Assembly (NCBI GenBank): GCA_040079795.1
Contig: JBEBJQ010000008.1
Span: forward strand, 17,058 to 81,057
Length of the DNA: 64,000 nucleotides
Reading direction: 5' to 3'
Source of the DNA: SXIZ01 sp040079795
Lineage (GTDB): Bacteria > Pseudomonadota > Gammaproteobacteria > Methylococcales > Methylomonadaceae
In this document: positions 45,661-54,550 of the stretch, in pieces
How positions within the stretch are numbered: position 1 is the first letter of the stretch
How the letters are laid out: each line of letters begins with the position of its first letter
Program-made: the position numbers and the translations under genes
The notes under the pieces: model-generated
Databases searched by the model: none
The model's input: only the letters and a program-made list of their open reading frames with translations
Told to the model about the DNA's origin: nothing

Positions 45661-46773
45661 TTAGGCTTTATCCGTAAGGGCAATCCCTTGAGATTGCCCT
45701 TTTATAGTGGTTATGTTTTGTTGTAGTAAAGCCCATTGCACATGTTCCCGCACCATTTCTGATGAATGCGTCAATTTTTGTTGTAGCGCTCCTTGTATGG
45801 GCGCTGATGATTTCGCGTTACCTAAAGCCACCGCAATATTCCTTAGCCAGCGTATATGGCCAATGCGCCGAATCGCAGAACCTTCGGTTTTGCGCAAAAA
45901 AGTTTCCTCATCCCACTTAAATACATCCAACAATTGTTGGTTATTAAGTTGCTGGCGCGGATTAAAATCGCCTTCGGCGGTCAGTTTAGCAAAGCGGTTC
46001 CAGGGGCAAATAATTTGGCAATCATCGCAGCCGTAGATGCGGTTGCCTATAAGCGGCCTAAAAGGCTCCGGGATAGAGCCGTGCAGCTCGATGGTTAGAT
46101 AAGACACGCAGCGGCGCGCATCGACTTGATAAGGCGCAACAATGGCTTGGGTGGGACAAATGCTCAAGCAAGCGCTACAACTGCCACAGTGGTTATCACT
46201 ACTTTTATCGGGTGGTAAGGGCAGATCGGTATATAGCTCGCCTAAAAAAAACCATGATCCGGCACGGCGATTAATAACATTGGAATGCTTGCCAATCCAA
46301 CCCAAGCCGGCTTTTTCGGCAAGTGCCTTTTCTAGAACCGGCGCACTGTCTACAAAAGCGCGATACCCAAAAGCACCGATTTTATCGGTAATTTTATCGG
46401 CTAATATTTGCAGGCGCTGGCGTAGCAGTTTGTGGTAATCTCGGCCTAAGGCATACCGGGAGACATAGGCTTTTAAGGGATCATCAAGAACGGCTTGCGA
46501 AACCTTGGTAGTTTCCGGTAAATAATCCATGCGCACTGAAATCACGCTGCTCGTGCCGGGAATCAATAGTTCAGGATGGCTACGTTTAAGGCCATGCCGT
46601 TGCATATAATCCATTTCCCCTTGATAGCTGTTGTTTAACCAAGCCTCAAAATGCTGCTGCGCAGCCGTTAAGTCAGTATCGGTTATGCCGACTTGTTGAA
46701 ATCCGAGTTCAGCGCCCCAGCGTTTAATTTGACTGGCGAGTCTTGATTGGGTTTCTGGATCGCTTAGGGGCAT
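45661..46773 (-). CDS. queG: Epoxyqueuosine reductase
   Basis: A cobalamin-dependent iron-sulfur enzyme for the last step of tRNA queuosine synthesis. Two 4Fe-4S motifs are present, CGSCSACLSICPTQAI and CDDCQIICPWN, after an N-terminal domain with VDSAPVLEKALAEKAGLGWIGKH. A C-terminal HEAT-like part binds tRNA. Length 370 is normal. Its need for cobalamin ties to the large B12 locus in this window. Its last 15 codons include the stem-loop used by grxD. Confidence 0.94.
   Translation of the reverse strand: MPLSDPETQSRLASQIKRWGAELGFQQVGITDTDLTAAQQHFEAWLNNSYQGEMDYMQRHGLKRSHPELLIPGTSSVISVRMDYLPETTKVSQAVLDDPLKAYVSRYALGRDYHKLLRQRLQILADKITDKIGAFGYRAFVDSAPVLEKALAEKAGLGWIGKHSNVINRRAGSWFFLGELYTDLPLPPDKSSDNHCGSCSACLSICPTQAIVAPYQVDARRCVSYLTIELHGSIPEPFRPLIGNRIYGCDDCQIICPWNRFAKLTAEGDFNPRQQLNNQQLLDVFKWDEETFLRKTEGSAIRRIGHIRWLRNIAVALGNAKSSAPIQGALQQKLTHSSEMVREHVQWALLQQNITTIKGQSQGIALTDKA
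45676..45703 (+). terminator. Terminator for grxD inside the queG 3' end
   Basis: AAGGGCAATC (45676-45685) and GATTGCCCTT (45692-45701) form a perfect 10-bp stem with a CCTTGA loop and four T. It follows the grxD stop by 18 bases and lies within the coding part of convergent queG. Confidence 0.8.
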
Positions 46774-46924
46774 GATAGGCCGGAATCTGAAAAGGGTGCG
46801 GGTTTATGGCTATGGAGTATGAGTTTAAAAATTAACTGTACAAGCAGCTTGGTGTTGTTTGGTATTAAATTAGGGGGTGGGATCCAAAAGGCTGCGTGAG
46901 AAAAGAAAGGCTTATTCCATTAGT

Positions 46925-47083
46925 TTAAAAAAAATCTTTAGGGGCTCCACAAATCGGACATGACCAGTCATTGGGTATGTCTGCCCATAGCGTGCCGGGT
47001 GCCAGACCGCTATCAGGGTCGCCTTTTGCTTCATCGTAAATATGTTCACATTCCATACAGTGGTATTTTTTATAGTCAGGCAT
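46925..47083 (-). CDS. Rubredoxin
   Basis: A 52-residue one-iron electron carrier. It reads MPDYKKYHCMECEHIYDEAK, then GLAPGTLWADIP and CPICGAPKDFF, so both CxxC pairs for Fe(Cys)4 and the central aromatic residues are intact. The gene is short. It sits alone between queG and the pxm region. Partners could be an alkane-type hydroxylase, a diiron protein or a reductase; none is adjacent. Confidence 0.95.
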   Translation of the reverse strand: MPDYKKYHCMECEHIYDEAKGDPDSGLAPGTLWADIPNDWSCPICGAPKDFF

Positions 47084-47418
47084 GATTATTCTCAAGTGTA
47101 AGCGTAGAAAAATTTAAGGTTGAATTTTTTGGTAAGACTTTAGATGCATAAATTAAGAATAGAAAACGGCGTGGTTTTGTTCTAGTGTAATACGGTGTTC
47201 TAAGCAGGAACCACAGAAAATTTTGTCACATTGAATAAACCTATTTTGCATATTCCACTAAAAACCAACTACCTGTTCCGGTTCAAATCAGGCCATTAAT
47301 CCGATACGATTCCACCAGTAGTGAACGTCGGCTTGGAGAGTAGCGAATTGGTGCTATAAACCTCTTTCAGCCTTTAAAAAATATTTTTTAAATTATAACG
47401 ATATTTTAACTTACTTTC
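47084..47418. other. Intergenic region without a gene
   Basis: These 335 bases contain no frame with convincing coding character. A short minus-strand stretch near 47300-47350 reads like QFATLQADVHYWW before a stop and may be a remnant of a lost gene. Just before the MFS gene end there is a long A/T tract (47378-47400). Confidence 0.35.
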
Positions 47419-48639
47419 CTATTCCTTAATTAAAACTACAAGGCCGGTTGCTACAAAAGCGAATAGGCCGGACACCATAAAGGCCAGGGTATAATTCCCC
47501 ACTATCTGATGAAGATAACCTGCGCCATATGAGGCTATGGCCGCGCCTACTTGATGGGCAAAGCTAATCCACCCGAATACAACCCCGACATTTTGTTTTC
47601 CAAACAGATCAGCAGTGAGTGCTGATGTGGCCGGGATAGTTGATAACCAATTCAGCCCATAAACAACAGAAAAAGCCATTAATTGCTCGGTCGACTCGAC
47701 ATAAGGCAACAGCAGCAAGGTTACCCCACGAAGCACGTAATAAAATGCCAGAGGCCAGCGTTTACCGAAACGGTCACAGAGCCAACCGGAAAATATTGTG
47801 CCGAAAATGTCTGTTGCCCCCATCAAACCCAATGAAACTGCCATTGTCATTTCAGGGAAACCATGTTCTATGCCGTGTGGGATTAAATGGGTCTGGAACA
47901 GCCCTGATGTGGTCAACCCGCAGATGCCGAAGCTGAAGGCCAGCAACCAGAATTGCGGGTTAGCCATTACTTTACGCATCGGGTTTGTGTCAGGGCGAAG
48001 GATTGTGTCCGTATGCCCGTTTGCGCCGTAAGGCCGCATCCCCTTTAAGTTGGGGTTATCGACCATTAGCCAGATGACTAGGGGCAACACCACCAAGGCC
48101 AGCAATACGACGATAAACAAGGTTGCAGTACGCCATCCTTCGTGTATGTTCAGCTTCATGAGGATAGGCGTGAATATCAATTGCCCGGACGAAAACGCCG
48201 CGCCCAATATCCCCAAAGCCAGCCCACGGTGCTTGTGGAACCAGCGGTTAACCACCGCAGAACCCATGATCATTGATGTTCCGCCAGAACCAGCGCCGAT
48301 GACAACGCCCCAAAATAGGTACAATTGCCAAGGTTGTTGTATTAGGACACTGCTGCCTGCGCCAAAGGTCACTAAGACAATCAACAAAATAGTAATGGCC
48401 TTTACCCCATACACATCCATCAACCGGCCTAAGAACGGCCCTGCAAGACCGAATAAAAATAGGTTAACCGCAACCGCTCCGCTGATGGTTTCCCTGTCCC
48501 AGTGAAATTCCTGCTCCAAGGACAACATGATGATGCCGGGGATGGAACGTAATGCGGAACCGACAAATAAACACGCGAAGGTGACGGCGAGAATGATCCA
48601 GGCATAGTGGATACAGGTGCGGTTAGTTGTCGTCAACAT
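47419..48639 (-). CDS. MFS transporter, OFA/monocarboxylate-like
   Basis: A 406-residue, 12-helix major-facilitator protein. The N-terminal helix contains WIILAVTFACLFVGSALRS, followed by the MFS loop GRLMDVYG, GVVIGAGSGGTSMIMG, NRWFHKHRGLALGI (typical of OFA/MCT transporters), and in the second half GWLCDRFGKRWPLA. It probably moves a small organic anion, such as formate, oxalate or a monocarboxylate (inference). It lies downstream of pxmC on the same strand but after a terminator. Confidence 0.85.
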   Translation of the reverse strand: MLTTTNRTCIHYAWIILAVTFACLFVGSALRSIPGIIMLSLEQEFHWDRETISGAVAVNLFLFGLAGPFLGRLMDVYGVKAITILLIVLVTFGAGSSVLIQQPWQLYLFWGVVIGAGSGGTSMIMGSAVVNRWFHKHRGLALGILGAAFSSGQLIFTPILMKLNIHEGWRTATLFIVVLLALVVLPLVIWLMVDNPNLKGMRPYGANGHTDTILRPDTNPMRKVMANPQFWLLAFSFGICGLTTSGLFQTHLIPHGIEHGFPEMTMAVSLGLMGATDIFGTIFSGWLCDRFGKRWPLAFYYVLRGVTLLLLPYVESTEQLMAFSVVYGLNWLSTIPATSALTADLFGKQNVGVVFGWISFAHQVGAAIASYGAGYLHQIVGNYTLAFMVSGLFAFVATGLVVLIKE

Positions 48640-48754
48640 CTCTTTTATGCTCCTTGCAACTGCTAATAAATATGGTTTTTTGAATTCGCCCTGATTAAGG
48701 CGTAAGAATAATGCTTTTGGCAGTGTAAATTTTTAAAGTATCCCTAAATTCACG

Positions 48755-48777
48755 AAAAGGCAGGCATAAAGCCTGCC
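48755..48777 (-). terminator. Terminator after pxmC
   Basis: On the minus strand GGCAGGC-TTTAT-GCCTGCC is followed by TTTTC, 19 bases past the pxmC stop. This closes the pxmABC unit and separates it from the MFS gene. Confidence 0.85.
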
Positions 48778-48795
48778 CTGATTAGAAATAATATT

Positions 48796-49569
48796 TTATG
48801 CCGCTTCTTCCAGCCCATCCAGCAATTCAATCAAGCGCGTTACGCCTTGTAGCAATATACCGCCTACGCCATGTGCAAACCAAACCCCAATCACAAAACC
48901 ATAATGGATAGGGGCGGCAAAAAACTCTTCCCGAAACCAAAAGGTATGTCCCCACTCATTAAAACCAACGCTGACCAAGATCATGAAAGGGCCAACCACC
49001 GCCAAGGTTAATGGCAATGAAATACCTTTGGCATACAGTGGTAAACGCGTTTTGGCATAGAGCCACGCACAACCGCCTAAGATCACATACATTGGAAAGT
49101 TAAAATAAAACTCAATGATATGGTTAGCCGTAAAAGGGGTATCGCGAATAGCGACTTGATGCCAGGAGTTATCTTGCTCGGCAAAATAGCTGCCTGCCCA
49201 ATACACGGCAAAGGTGTAGATGCTGATCCACATGGTCAAGGTTAAATAACGGCGGATTTCTTCCTTTGGTTTGAGATTTTCCAGGTTCTTGTCACGGGTG
49301 AACCATAAATACCCCCAAGACAAGCCTGCAAAGAGCGTGACAAAGGTTACATTAAAGTTAAATAGCCGCATCCAGTAGATTTCAAACGCCGGTTCAGTAG
49401 AGTCCAGTCCGGTTGAAACACCGTAGGCTCCTTGATAAATGCGAAAGCCCATATAAATCGCGGTCAGTATGCCAAATGCCGACAGATATCGGTATAAATC
49501 CTTTAGATACCAAGGCGGAAATTTTACTCGATCATTCAATGTCTTGACTTGTTCAATGATGGTGGCCAT
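48796..49569 (-). CDS. pxmC: Copper monooxygenase subunit C of the pxm type
   Basis: Membrane subunit of a particulate-methane-monooxygenase family enzyme. The 257-residue protein has about six helices. In the EQDNSWH and RDTPFTANHIIEF stretch, D133, H137 and H150 reproduce the spacing (+4, +13) of the conserved Asp-His-His copper site of PmoC. It is the third gene of an A-B-C order, which marks pxm operons; canonical pmo operons run C-A-B. AAGAGG lies eight bases before the ATG. The substrate is unproven for pxm enzymes. Confidence 0.92.
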   Translation of the reverse strand: MATIIEQVKTLNDRVKFPPWYLKDLYRYLSAFGILTAIYMGFRIYQGAYGVSTGLDSTEPAFEIYWMRLFNFNVTFVTLFAGLSWGYLWFTRDKNLENLKPKEEIRRYLTLTMWISIYTFAVYWAGSYFAEQDNSWHQVAIRDTPFTANHIIEFYFNFPMYVILGGCAWLYAKTRLPLYAKGISLPLTLAVVGPFMILVSVGFNEWGHTFWFREEFFAAPIHYGFVIGVWFAHGVGGILLQGVTRLIELLDGLEEAA

Positions 49570-49586
49570 GTGTGTTACCTCTTAGG

Positions 49587-50897
49587 TTAATTAAATTTCG
49601 GAATGACCGCTGCGGTAACGCTGGAGACATAGCGTTCACCCTCGGTGTCATAAAAAAAGATCAGACCGCCGATTCGGCTATCGGCATCGTTTATCAGCCC
49701 ATCCAGCTTCTCAGACTCCCACAAGGCATCGCCAGCAGTCATTAACACTGTGCGCTGTTCGCCGGGTTGGATAGGGGTTGGGTTATCCAAACTCAAACCT
49801 TCCGCCGCAACCACACCGTCGGCATCATTTTGTTGCGGCAAAGGGGCGGCCTTGTTGAGGAAATGCACACTGCCAGTCGCAAACTCACCAATTTGAATTG
49901 GCTTGTCACTGCCATTCTTGATTTTTAAGCTTAATTTCATTGCTCTTTCCGGGACTCGGTATTCAGCGCGTAAAGTGTCAACCTCGACTACCCCTGCATT
50001 CACTTTGGCGGACAGTGGCAGAATTTGGTCTAACGAGGCTTGTAAGGGAATCGCTTTAGGGTATTCATTGACCGTCATGGTGTAAAAGACAAAAACCAGC
50101 ACCGGCACACCGACTAAAATCGCTTTTCCGATATTCCTATCTAATGGGGTAACCAGTTCCTCTTCCATGCCTGCATGCAGCATCCGATAACGGGCAATAA
50201 ATAAAGGTCGCCGTACCCACCAGAGCAACCAAGCTGTTGCCAGTAAAGCCCAGAAACTGTGCCAGAAAATGCCATTGGCCAGACCATAGGTTTCCATATT
50301 GATGGATTTGCCGTTAATGGTTTGAATGTCGTTGGTAAAATCAGCTTCGTCACCGCCAATGTCCAACCAAACCCCTGGTCCCATGACTTGCCCAGCATCA
50401 ATTAGGTTAAAAAAGGGGTGAATATGGTAACGCCCTGGTAAGCGTCCTTTCAGAACGACCTTAAAGTCATAGTCACCGCCGGGTTGCAAAGCCACTGAAT
50501 TCATGTAGGGTTTACCGTTTAGGTAACGCTCTGTGCGAATCATGACAGGGCCTGGTGTTGAGATATTCAAAAACGCCGCATCCGGCTTAGGGACACTAAT
50601 CGGCCAATCCTCTGCCACATGGAATTTGCCTGTTACAGACACCTCATCATTGACATTAAACTGTTGTTTTGACCATTGCACGTCGTACCATTGAATAGTG
50701 CGCATACGGACATAAGGTTCTAGGTTTTTTTCCCCGTGCGCTGAAACAGGTTGAATAGTAAGCATATACACCGAAAAGATCATGCCGAGAAAAAACAAAA
50801 AATTCAAGAGAGTATCCTGTTGCTTTTTTATAACCTTAGGGAAGTCGATCGTTTTAACAAAATTTTCACCCATGTTATTTTGTGTTGTTGTTTTCAT
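49587..50897 (-). CDS. pxmB: Copper monooxygenase subunit B of the pxm type
   Basis: The periplasmic cupredoxin-like subunit. It starts with an unusually long leader of 53 residues; cleavage after VSA would expose H54 of HGEKNLEPYVRMRT as the new N-terminus. H158 and H160 in GRYHIHPFF lie 104 and 106 residues after H54, the same spacing as the copper ligands H33, H137 and H139 of Methylococcus PmoB. Two transmembrane helices (FWALLATAWLLWWV and ILVGVPVLVFVFYTM) and a second cupredoxin domain follow. Length 436. A perfect GGAGG precedes the ATG. Confidence 0.94.
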   Translation of the reverse strand: MKTTTQNNMGENFVKTIDFPKVIKKQQDTLLNFLFFLGMIFSVYMLTIQPVSAHGEKNLEPYVRMRTIQWYDVQWSKQQFNVNDEVSVTGKFHVAEDWPISVPKPDAAFLNISTPGPVMIRTERYLNGKPYMNSVALQPGGDYDFKVVLKGRLPGRYHIHPFFNLIDAGQVMGPGVWLDIGGDEADFTNDIQTINGKSINMETYGLANGIFWHSFWALLATAWLLWWVRRPLFIARYRMLHAGMEEELVTPLDRNIGKAILVGVPVLVFVFYTMTVNEYPKAIPLQASLDQILPLSAKVNAGVVEVDTLRAEYRVPERAMKLSLKIKNGSDKPIQIGEFATGSVHFLNKAAPLPQQNDADGVVAAEGLSLDNPTPIQPGEQRTVLMTAGDALWESEKLDGLINDADSRIGGLIFFYDTEGERYVSSVTAAVIPKFN

Positions 50898-50911
50898 TGT
50901 CTACGCCTCCT

Positions 50912-51664
50912 TTAAATTCTATTCAGGTAACGAGTAGTGGCAAACCACTTGCCAATATGCCACCATAAGGTATACATAAGGGTGCATAACAGGGCAGAAC
51001 AGAATGCCGACAGCGGTGTCGCTATTTGACCGTAAGTCCGTAAAGTCCCCCGCTCAATAATACGAAGATATTCTGGCATCCCGGTGCGGATATATTGGAA
51101 GCCAAACATATCAGCCACTGTCAACTGGCTATTGCCCGCTTCAACGGGGAGATGAAACATGCCGAAAATAGGCCAGTTACTGGGGTAGAAGAGTAATGCG
51201 AACGCTGAGCCGCCAAAAATCGCGGTAATCGTCAGGCTGTTGCTTAACATCAAGACCGCATCCAAGAACAGCGCACTGGGCAACATGGTCGATGGCATCA
51301 CCATATTGATTGGGAAATAGTTCCAGTAATGGTAAGCGAAGACACGGGCAATCCAAGTGCCTATCGACAAACAGGCAACACAGAGGGTTGCGCCCAGTGG
51401 TAGTCTAAAATTAGTCCACAATACAGCTTGCACCGCCGCTGGAAAGGTAATGCCGATGAGCGGCGTGACCAGCGGCCACCATTGTCTGTCCTTCCAGTCC
51501 ACCCAGAAATCCCAGTCACCGACGGTGAGCGCAAAGTGTAAATGAAAAGAGCCTATGAACAGAAATAGTGCTAATACCAAGACCAGGTAATCGTAGGCGC
51601 GGGCGATCCGCGCTTTTTCTCCGGTATAAGGCCGAAAATTTCGGGTTGAAAGATTGGCTGACAT
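50912..51664 (-). CDS. pxmA: Copper monooxygenase subunit A of the pxm type
   Basis: The 250-residue membrane subunit. Family signatures GDWDFWVDWKDRQWWP, TFPAAVQAVLW, the FPINMVMPSTMLPSAL segment, LFYPSNWPIF and GTLRTYGQ place it in the PmoA/AmoA family, with several replacements that set it apart from canonical PmoA. It is first in the operon. I chose the ATG at 51664 because AGGAG is seven bases upstream; the in-frame start at 51706 would extend past this site. Expression may depend on the divergent LysR regulator. Confidence 0.94.
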   Translation of the reverse strand: MSANLSTRNFRPYTGEKARIARAYDYLVLVLALFLFIGSFHLHFALTVGDWDFWVDWKDRQWWPLVTPLIGITFPAAVQAVLWTNFRLPLGATLCVACLSIGTWIARVFAYHYWNYFPINMVMPSTMLPSALFLDAVLMLSNSLTITAIFGGSAFALLFYPSNWPIFGMFHLPVEAGNSQLTVADMFGFQYIRTGMPEYLRIIERGTLRTYGQIATPLSAFCSALLCTLMYTLWWHIGKWFATTRYLNRI

Positions 51665-51916
51665 GCTGAGTCTCCTAAACAAATAATAAGCATCATTTAC
51701 ATACAATATCGCGCGTCATAAGAACAAATTACCTCATGAGGGGGAGATAAAGTTTAACGGCCCACGACACGCTTGTTAATAAGGTAGAGACTCACTGCCT
51801 ATTTGTGAAATGTTAATAATTCATGCAGTCATTTAACCAATTCATAACGGCTTCAAACCAGTAATCGAGTAACATGGAACTGTTTGCCATAACCAGTAAT
51901 TTGCAAAACGATACTA

Positions 51917-52840
51917 ATGTCCAATTTAAGAACCTTTGATCTCAATCTTTTAGTGGCCTTCGATGCGCTAATGCGGGATTTAAACGTAACCCGTGCAGCC
52001 GAACAGATGTTTATTACGCAATCGGCGATGAGCCACATTTTGCAGAAACTGCGGCAACAATTGGATGATCCGTTACTGGTGAAAACGCCTTCCGGGATGA
52101 AGCCAACGGAACGGGCGTTAGCTTTGATCGATCCGGTCAGGGCGCTATTGGCAGAAACCGAACGGCTAATCCAGCCACCGTTAAAATTTGATGCAGCAAC
52201 CAGCCAGCGGCGCTTTGTGCTTGCCGCTACCGATTATATTGAATTCCTGTTAATGCCCGAGCTGTCAGGGTTGATCGAAAAAATTGCGCCAAGTATCGAC
52301 CTCCATATCAAGCGCACCGAAACTTCATTTCCGGTCGCACCATTGGAAAATGGCAGCCTTGATGTGGTACTGGGTTTTGAATCGGTGTTGAACCCGCCAG
52401 GACATTTGCAACGCCAATATCTGTTTAGCGACAAGATGGCTTGCGTGGTTAGGCAAGATCATCCTTTGATAAGCAAGCCACCTTCCTTAGAAGAATTCGT
52501 GGCCGTTCCGCACATGTTGATTTCACGGACAGGCCGCAATGTCGGCATCATCGACCAAGAATTAACCGCACTGGGCTTGGAGCGACGGATCAAGCTTATC
52601 GTCCCGCATTTCCTTTCTGCACCATTGATTGTTGCCAAAACCGATATGATTCTCTCGCTACCTTATCGAATTGCCGAGCAGTTTACGAAGTTCGCGCCGC
52701 TGATTATCTTTCCTGTGCCTATTGAACTGCCAGAATACGATTTATGCATGATCTGGCATCCATTACGAGACAAAGACCCCGCCCACCAATGGTTGCGGGG
52801 CAATATTGCTGAATTATGCAGGGATATTAATGGCTTATAA
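51917..52840 (+). CDS. LysR-family regulator divergent from pxmA
   Basis: A 307-residue LysR-type regulator of the NodD/LinR-like group: the N-terminal helix-turn-helix is NLLVAFDALMRDLNVTRAAEQMFITQSAMSH (split here by helix boundaries), followed by a linker and a periplasmic-binding-like sensor domain. It is transcribed divergently from pxmABC, with 252 bases between the starts, the classical arrangement for a LysR regulator and its target. Inducer unknown. Confidence 0.9.
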   Translation: MSNLRTFDLNLLVAFDALMRDLNVTRAAEQMFITQSAMSHILQKLRQQLDDPLLVKTPSGMKPTERALALIDPVRALLAETERLIQPPLKFDAATSQRRFVLAATDYIEFLLMPELSGLIEKIAPSIDLHIKRTETSFPVAPLENGSLDVVLGFESVLNPPGHLQRQYLFSDKMACVVRQDHPLISKPPSLEEFVAVPHMLISRTGRNVGIIDQELTALGLERRIKLIVPHFLSAPLIVAKTDMILSLPYRIAEQFTKFAPLIIFPVPIELPEYDLCMIWHPLRDKDPAHQWLRGNIAELCRDINGL

Positions 52841-52846
52841 GCCAAA

Positions 52847-53938
52847 TTACCGTCCCGGCAAGCCTTTTGCCAAGGCTTTCACCTGAAGCAAATAAAACGG
52901 TGGTTTAGCTTTTAACACGCCGCCATTTAATGCGGATGATTGATGCAGACGATTGACAACCGCGTATAATTTTCCTTTTGACCCAAAGCTAAACGAGTCC
53001 ACCCAAGAAAGCCTTGGGCATTGAGCAAGCCTGCGATACTTTCGATCAGCTGTAATAATGCCAATAGCATTCTCAGCTAATTCGCCCAGATAAATAGTGT
53101 TGTCCTTGTCTATGGTAATCCCATCAGAAATCGGTTTGTCGCTATAACGTTCTACTCGGCTTGCAAGGGCTTTAGCATCCAATTTCTCATTAACCAGATC
53201 GTCTGCCTTTATCCGGTACAAACTAAGTCCGTGCATAGGCCCGAAATAAACCCATTCATTGTTCAAGTCTTCAGTAATCGGGTTAACACCAATATGTGGG
53301 CGGCTTAGTTTCCCTGTTTTATCCTTCACTTGGATAGGCACTTTGTTAATAATCAAATCGACATTTTCTGGCATCACGCTTTGATGCCCCTCTAATACCC
53401 GTCTTGCCTTGCCTGTGCTTAGATTGATGATAATCAACCCAGCATTATCTCCCCCCGCTGGATCGCTGATGAATATATGATTGCGCTTGGTATCGACTGC
53501 AAAATCATTAACAAAGGCATCCTTTGGCGCAATGGGAGATGGCAACATGATGACCTGATGCAGCTTCTCGGCCTTAATATCCCACCCAACCAATTTAGGC
53601 GTAACCCCTCCACGCATGCCGTTATCGAGCATCCAGACAATGCCGTTGGCCGAGCGAATCCCTAGTACAGAATCAAGCTTTAACGCCGCCTTTGAATCCA
53701 CGTCCGCCATTTCCCTATTCGGAAAAGGCACTAATCTATTATCCTTATATTCAACCACGGTATATTGCGGTTGGTAAAACTGATGCAAACTCATAATGAC
53801 CCTGCCATTATCGGTTGCTGTAACGTTGCCAGGGCCACTATCGAGTTCGGCGATAATATCGAAGTTTGACCCTGCGTTCACCTTAATTGAAAACAAGATC
53901 AGAAAACTAAGGATTGTTAATTTTGGTAATGTCGTCAT
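52847..53938 (-). CDS. Exported beta-propeller protein, major royal jelly/yellow-like
   Basis: A 363-residue protein with a signal peptide (LTILSFLILFSIKVNAG) and a six-bladed propeller of the MRJP/SMP-30 superfamily. Signatures include FVNDFAVDTKRNHIFISDPAG, the DNAGLIIINLSTG blade, GVNPITEDLNNEWVYFGP and SVRSA-like DGITIDKDNTIYLGEL. Bacterial members are often annotated as L-dopachrome tautomerase-related or gluconolactonase-like; activity here is unknown. It lies convergent with the LysR gene. GGAG six bases before the ATG at 53938 sets the start. Confidence 0.85.
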   Translation of the reverse strand: MTTLPKLTILSFLILFSIKVNAGSNFDIIAELDSGPGNVTATDNGRVIMSLHQFYQPQYTVVEYKDNRLVPFPNREMADVDSKAALKLDSVLGIRSANGIVWMLDNGMRGGVTPKLVGWDIKAEKLHQVIMLPSPIAPKDAFVNDFAVDTKRNHIFISDPAGGDNAGLIIINLSTGKARRVLEGHQSVMPENVDLIINKVPIQVKDKTGKLSRPHIGVNPITEDLNNEWVYFGPMHGLSLYRIKADDLVNEKLDAKALASRVERYSDKPISDGITIDKDNTIYLGELAENAIGIITADRKYRRLAQCPRLSWVDSFSFGSKGKLYAVVNRLHQSSALNGGVLKAKPPFYLLQVKALAKGLPGR

Positions 53939-54550
53939 GAATATCTCCAAATAGAAAATGAATCAAACGACACATTACGCTATCCCATAAGGGCTGTTAA
54001 ATGATCTTTATTCATGGTGGCATTCATAAATTTTATGGGGCGTTTTTAGCATGTACTGAATTTAGTGGGATGTCCGCAACTGGAGCCTGCGAATGTCAGT
54101 AGTTGGTAAAATTGACGGGCGCAAGTATTTGCCGAAACCCAGCATTCAAAATGTGGCTGGGTTTGTAGTGGAATCGATGGCTAGGTTTGAATCGGAATGG
54201 GTAGCTGGTTTGCGATTGGAATCAATGGTGGATTTCATCGCGGAATATGCACCTGTTTCCAGCCGCCGTTATACACATCCCAATAACTGCTAGATGATTC
54301 TTCCTGGAACTACAGGTCGGTTATTCCATTGAATCCTATCACCAGCTTCGCTCGGCAATCTCGAAGGTCGGCTGTAACAAGGAACTGGTAGGGCGCAGCG
54401 ACATTAAATTGAAATCAGTGGCCAATACGCGAGCGACGGCAAATTGCTCAGCCTGAATGTGTTCGTGGAAGGGCTGGAATTTGTGTAACAGCAGCCTCAA
54501 TTATAAAAGTCACCGTAATTGAAGCTGCTAAAAATCGACAGAGTCGTTTA
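53939..54550. other. Long intergenic region, probably a decayed segment
   Basis: No intact gene is evident in 612 bases. A 66-codon frame (54093-54293) is rich in near-repeats of GGAATCRATGG and has no family signal. After it, a frame without a start (about 54300-54465) reads LELQVGYSIESYHQLRSAI and ends at TGA, like a gene remnant. A 12-bp imperfect inverted repeat (54491-54502 and 54517-54528) sits at the 3' border near the DUF3597 gene. Confidence 0.45.

Noticed and set aside
48050..48505. Plus-strand 151-codon frame
   Set aside because: Antisense to the MFS transporter gene; composition follows from codons of the opposite strand.
48796..51664. Ammonia monooxygenase (amo) or canonical pmoCAB
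   Set aside because: Gene order is A-B-C rather than C-A-B, and neighbours are those of a methanotroph-like heterotrophic background with no nitrification genes.
54093..54293. 66-codon plus-strand frame
   Set aside because: No family, built from near-repeats of GGAATCRATGG, no good ribosome site; treated as part of a decayed segment.
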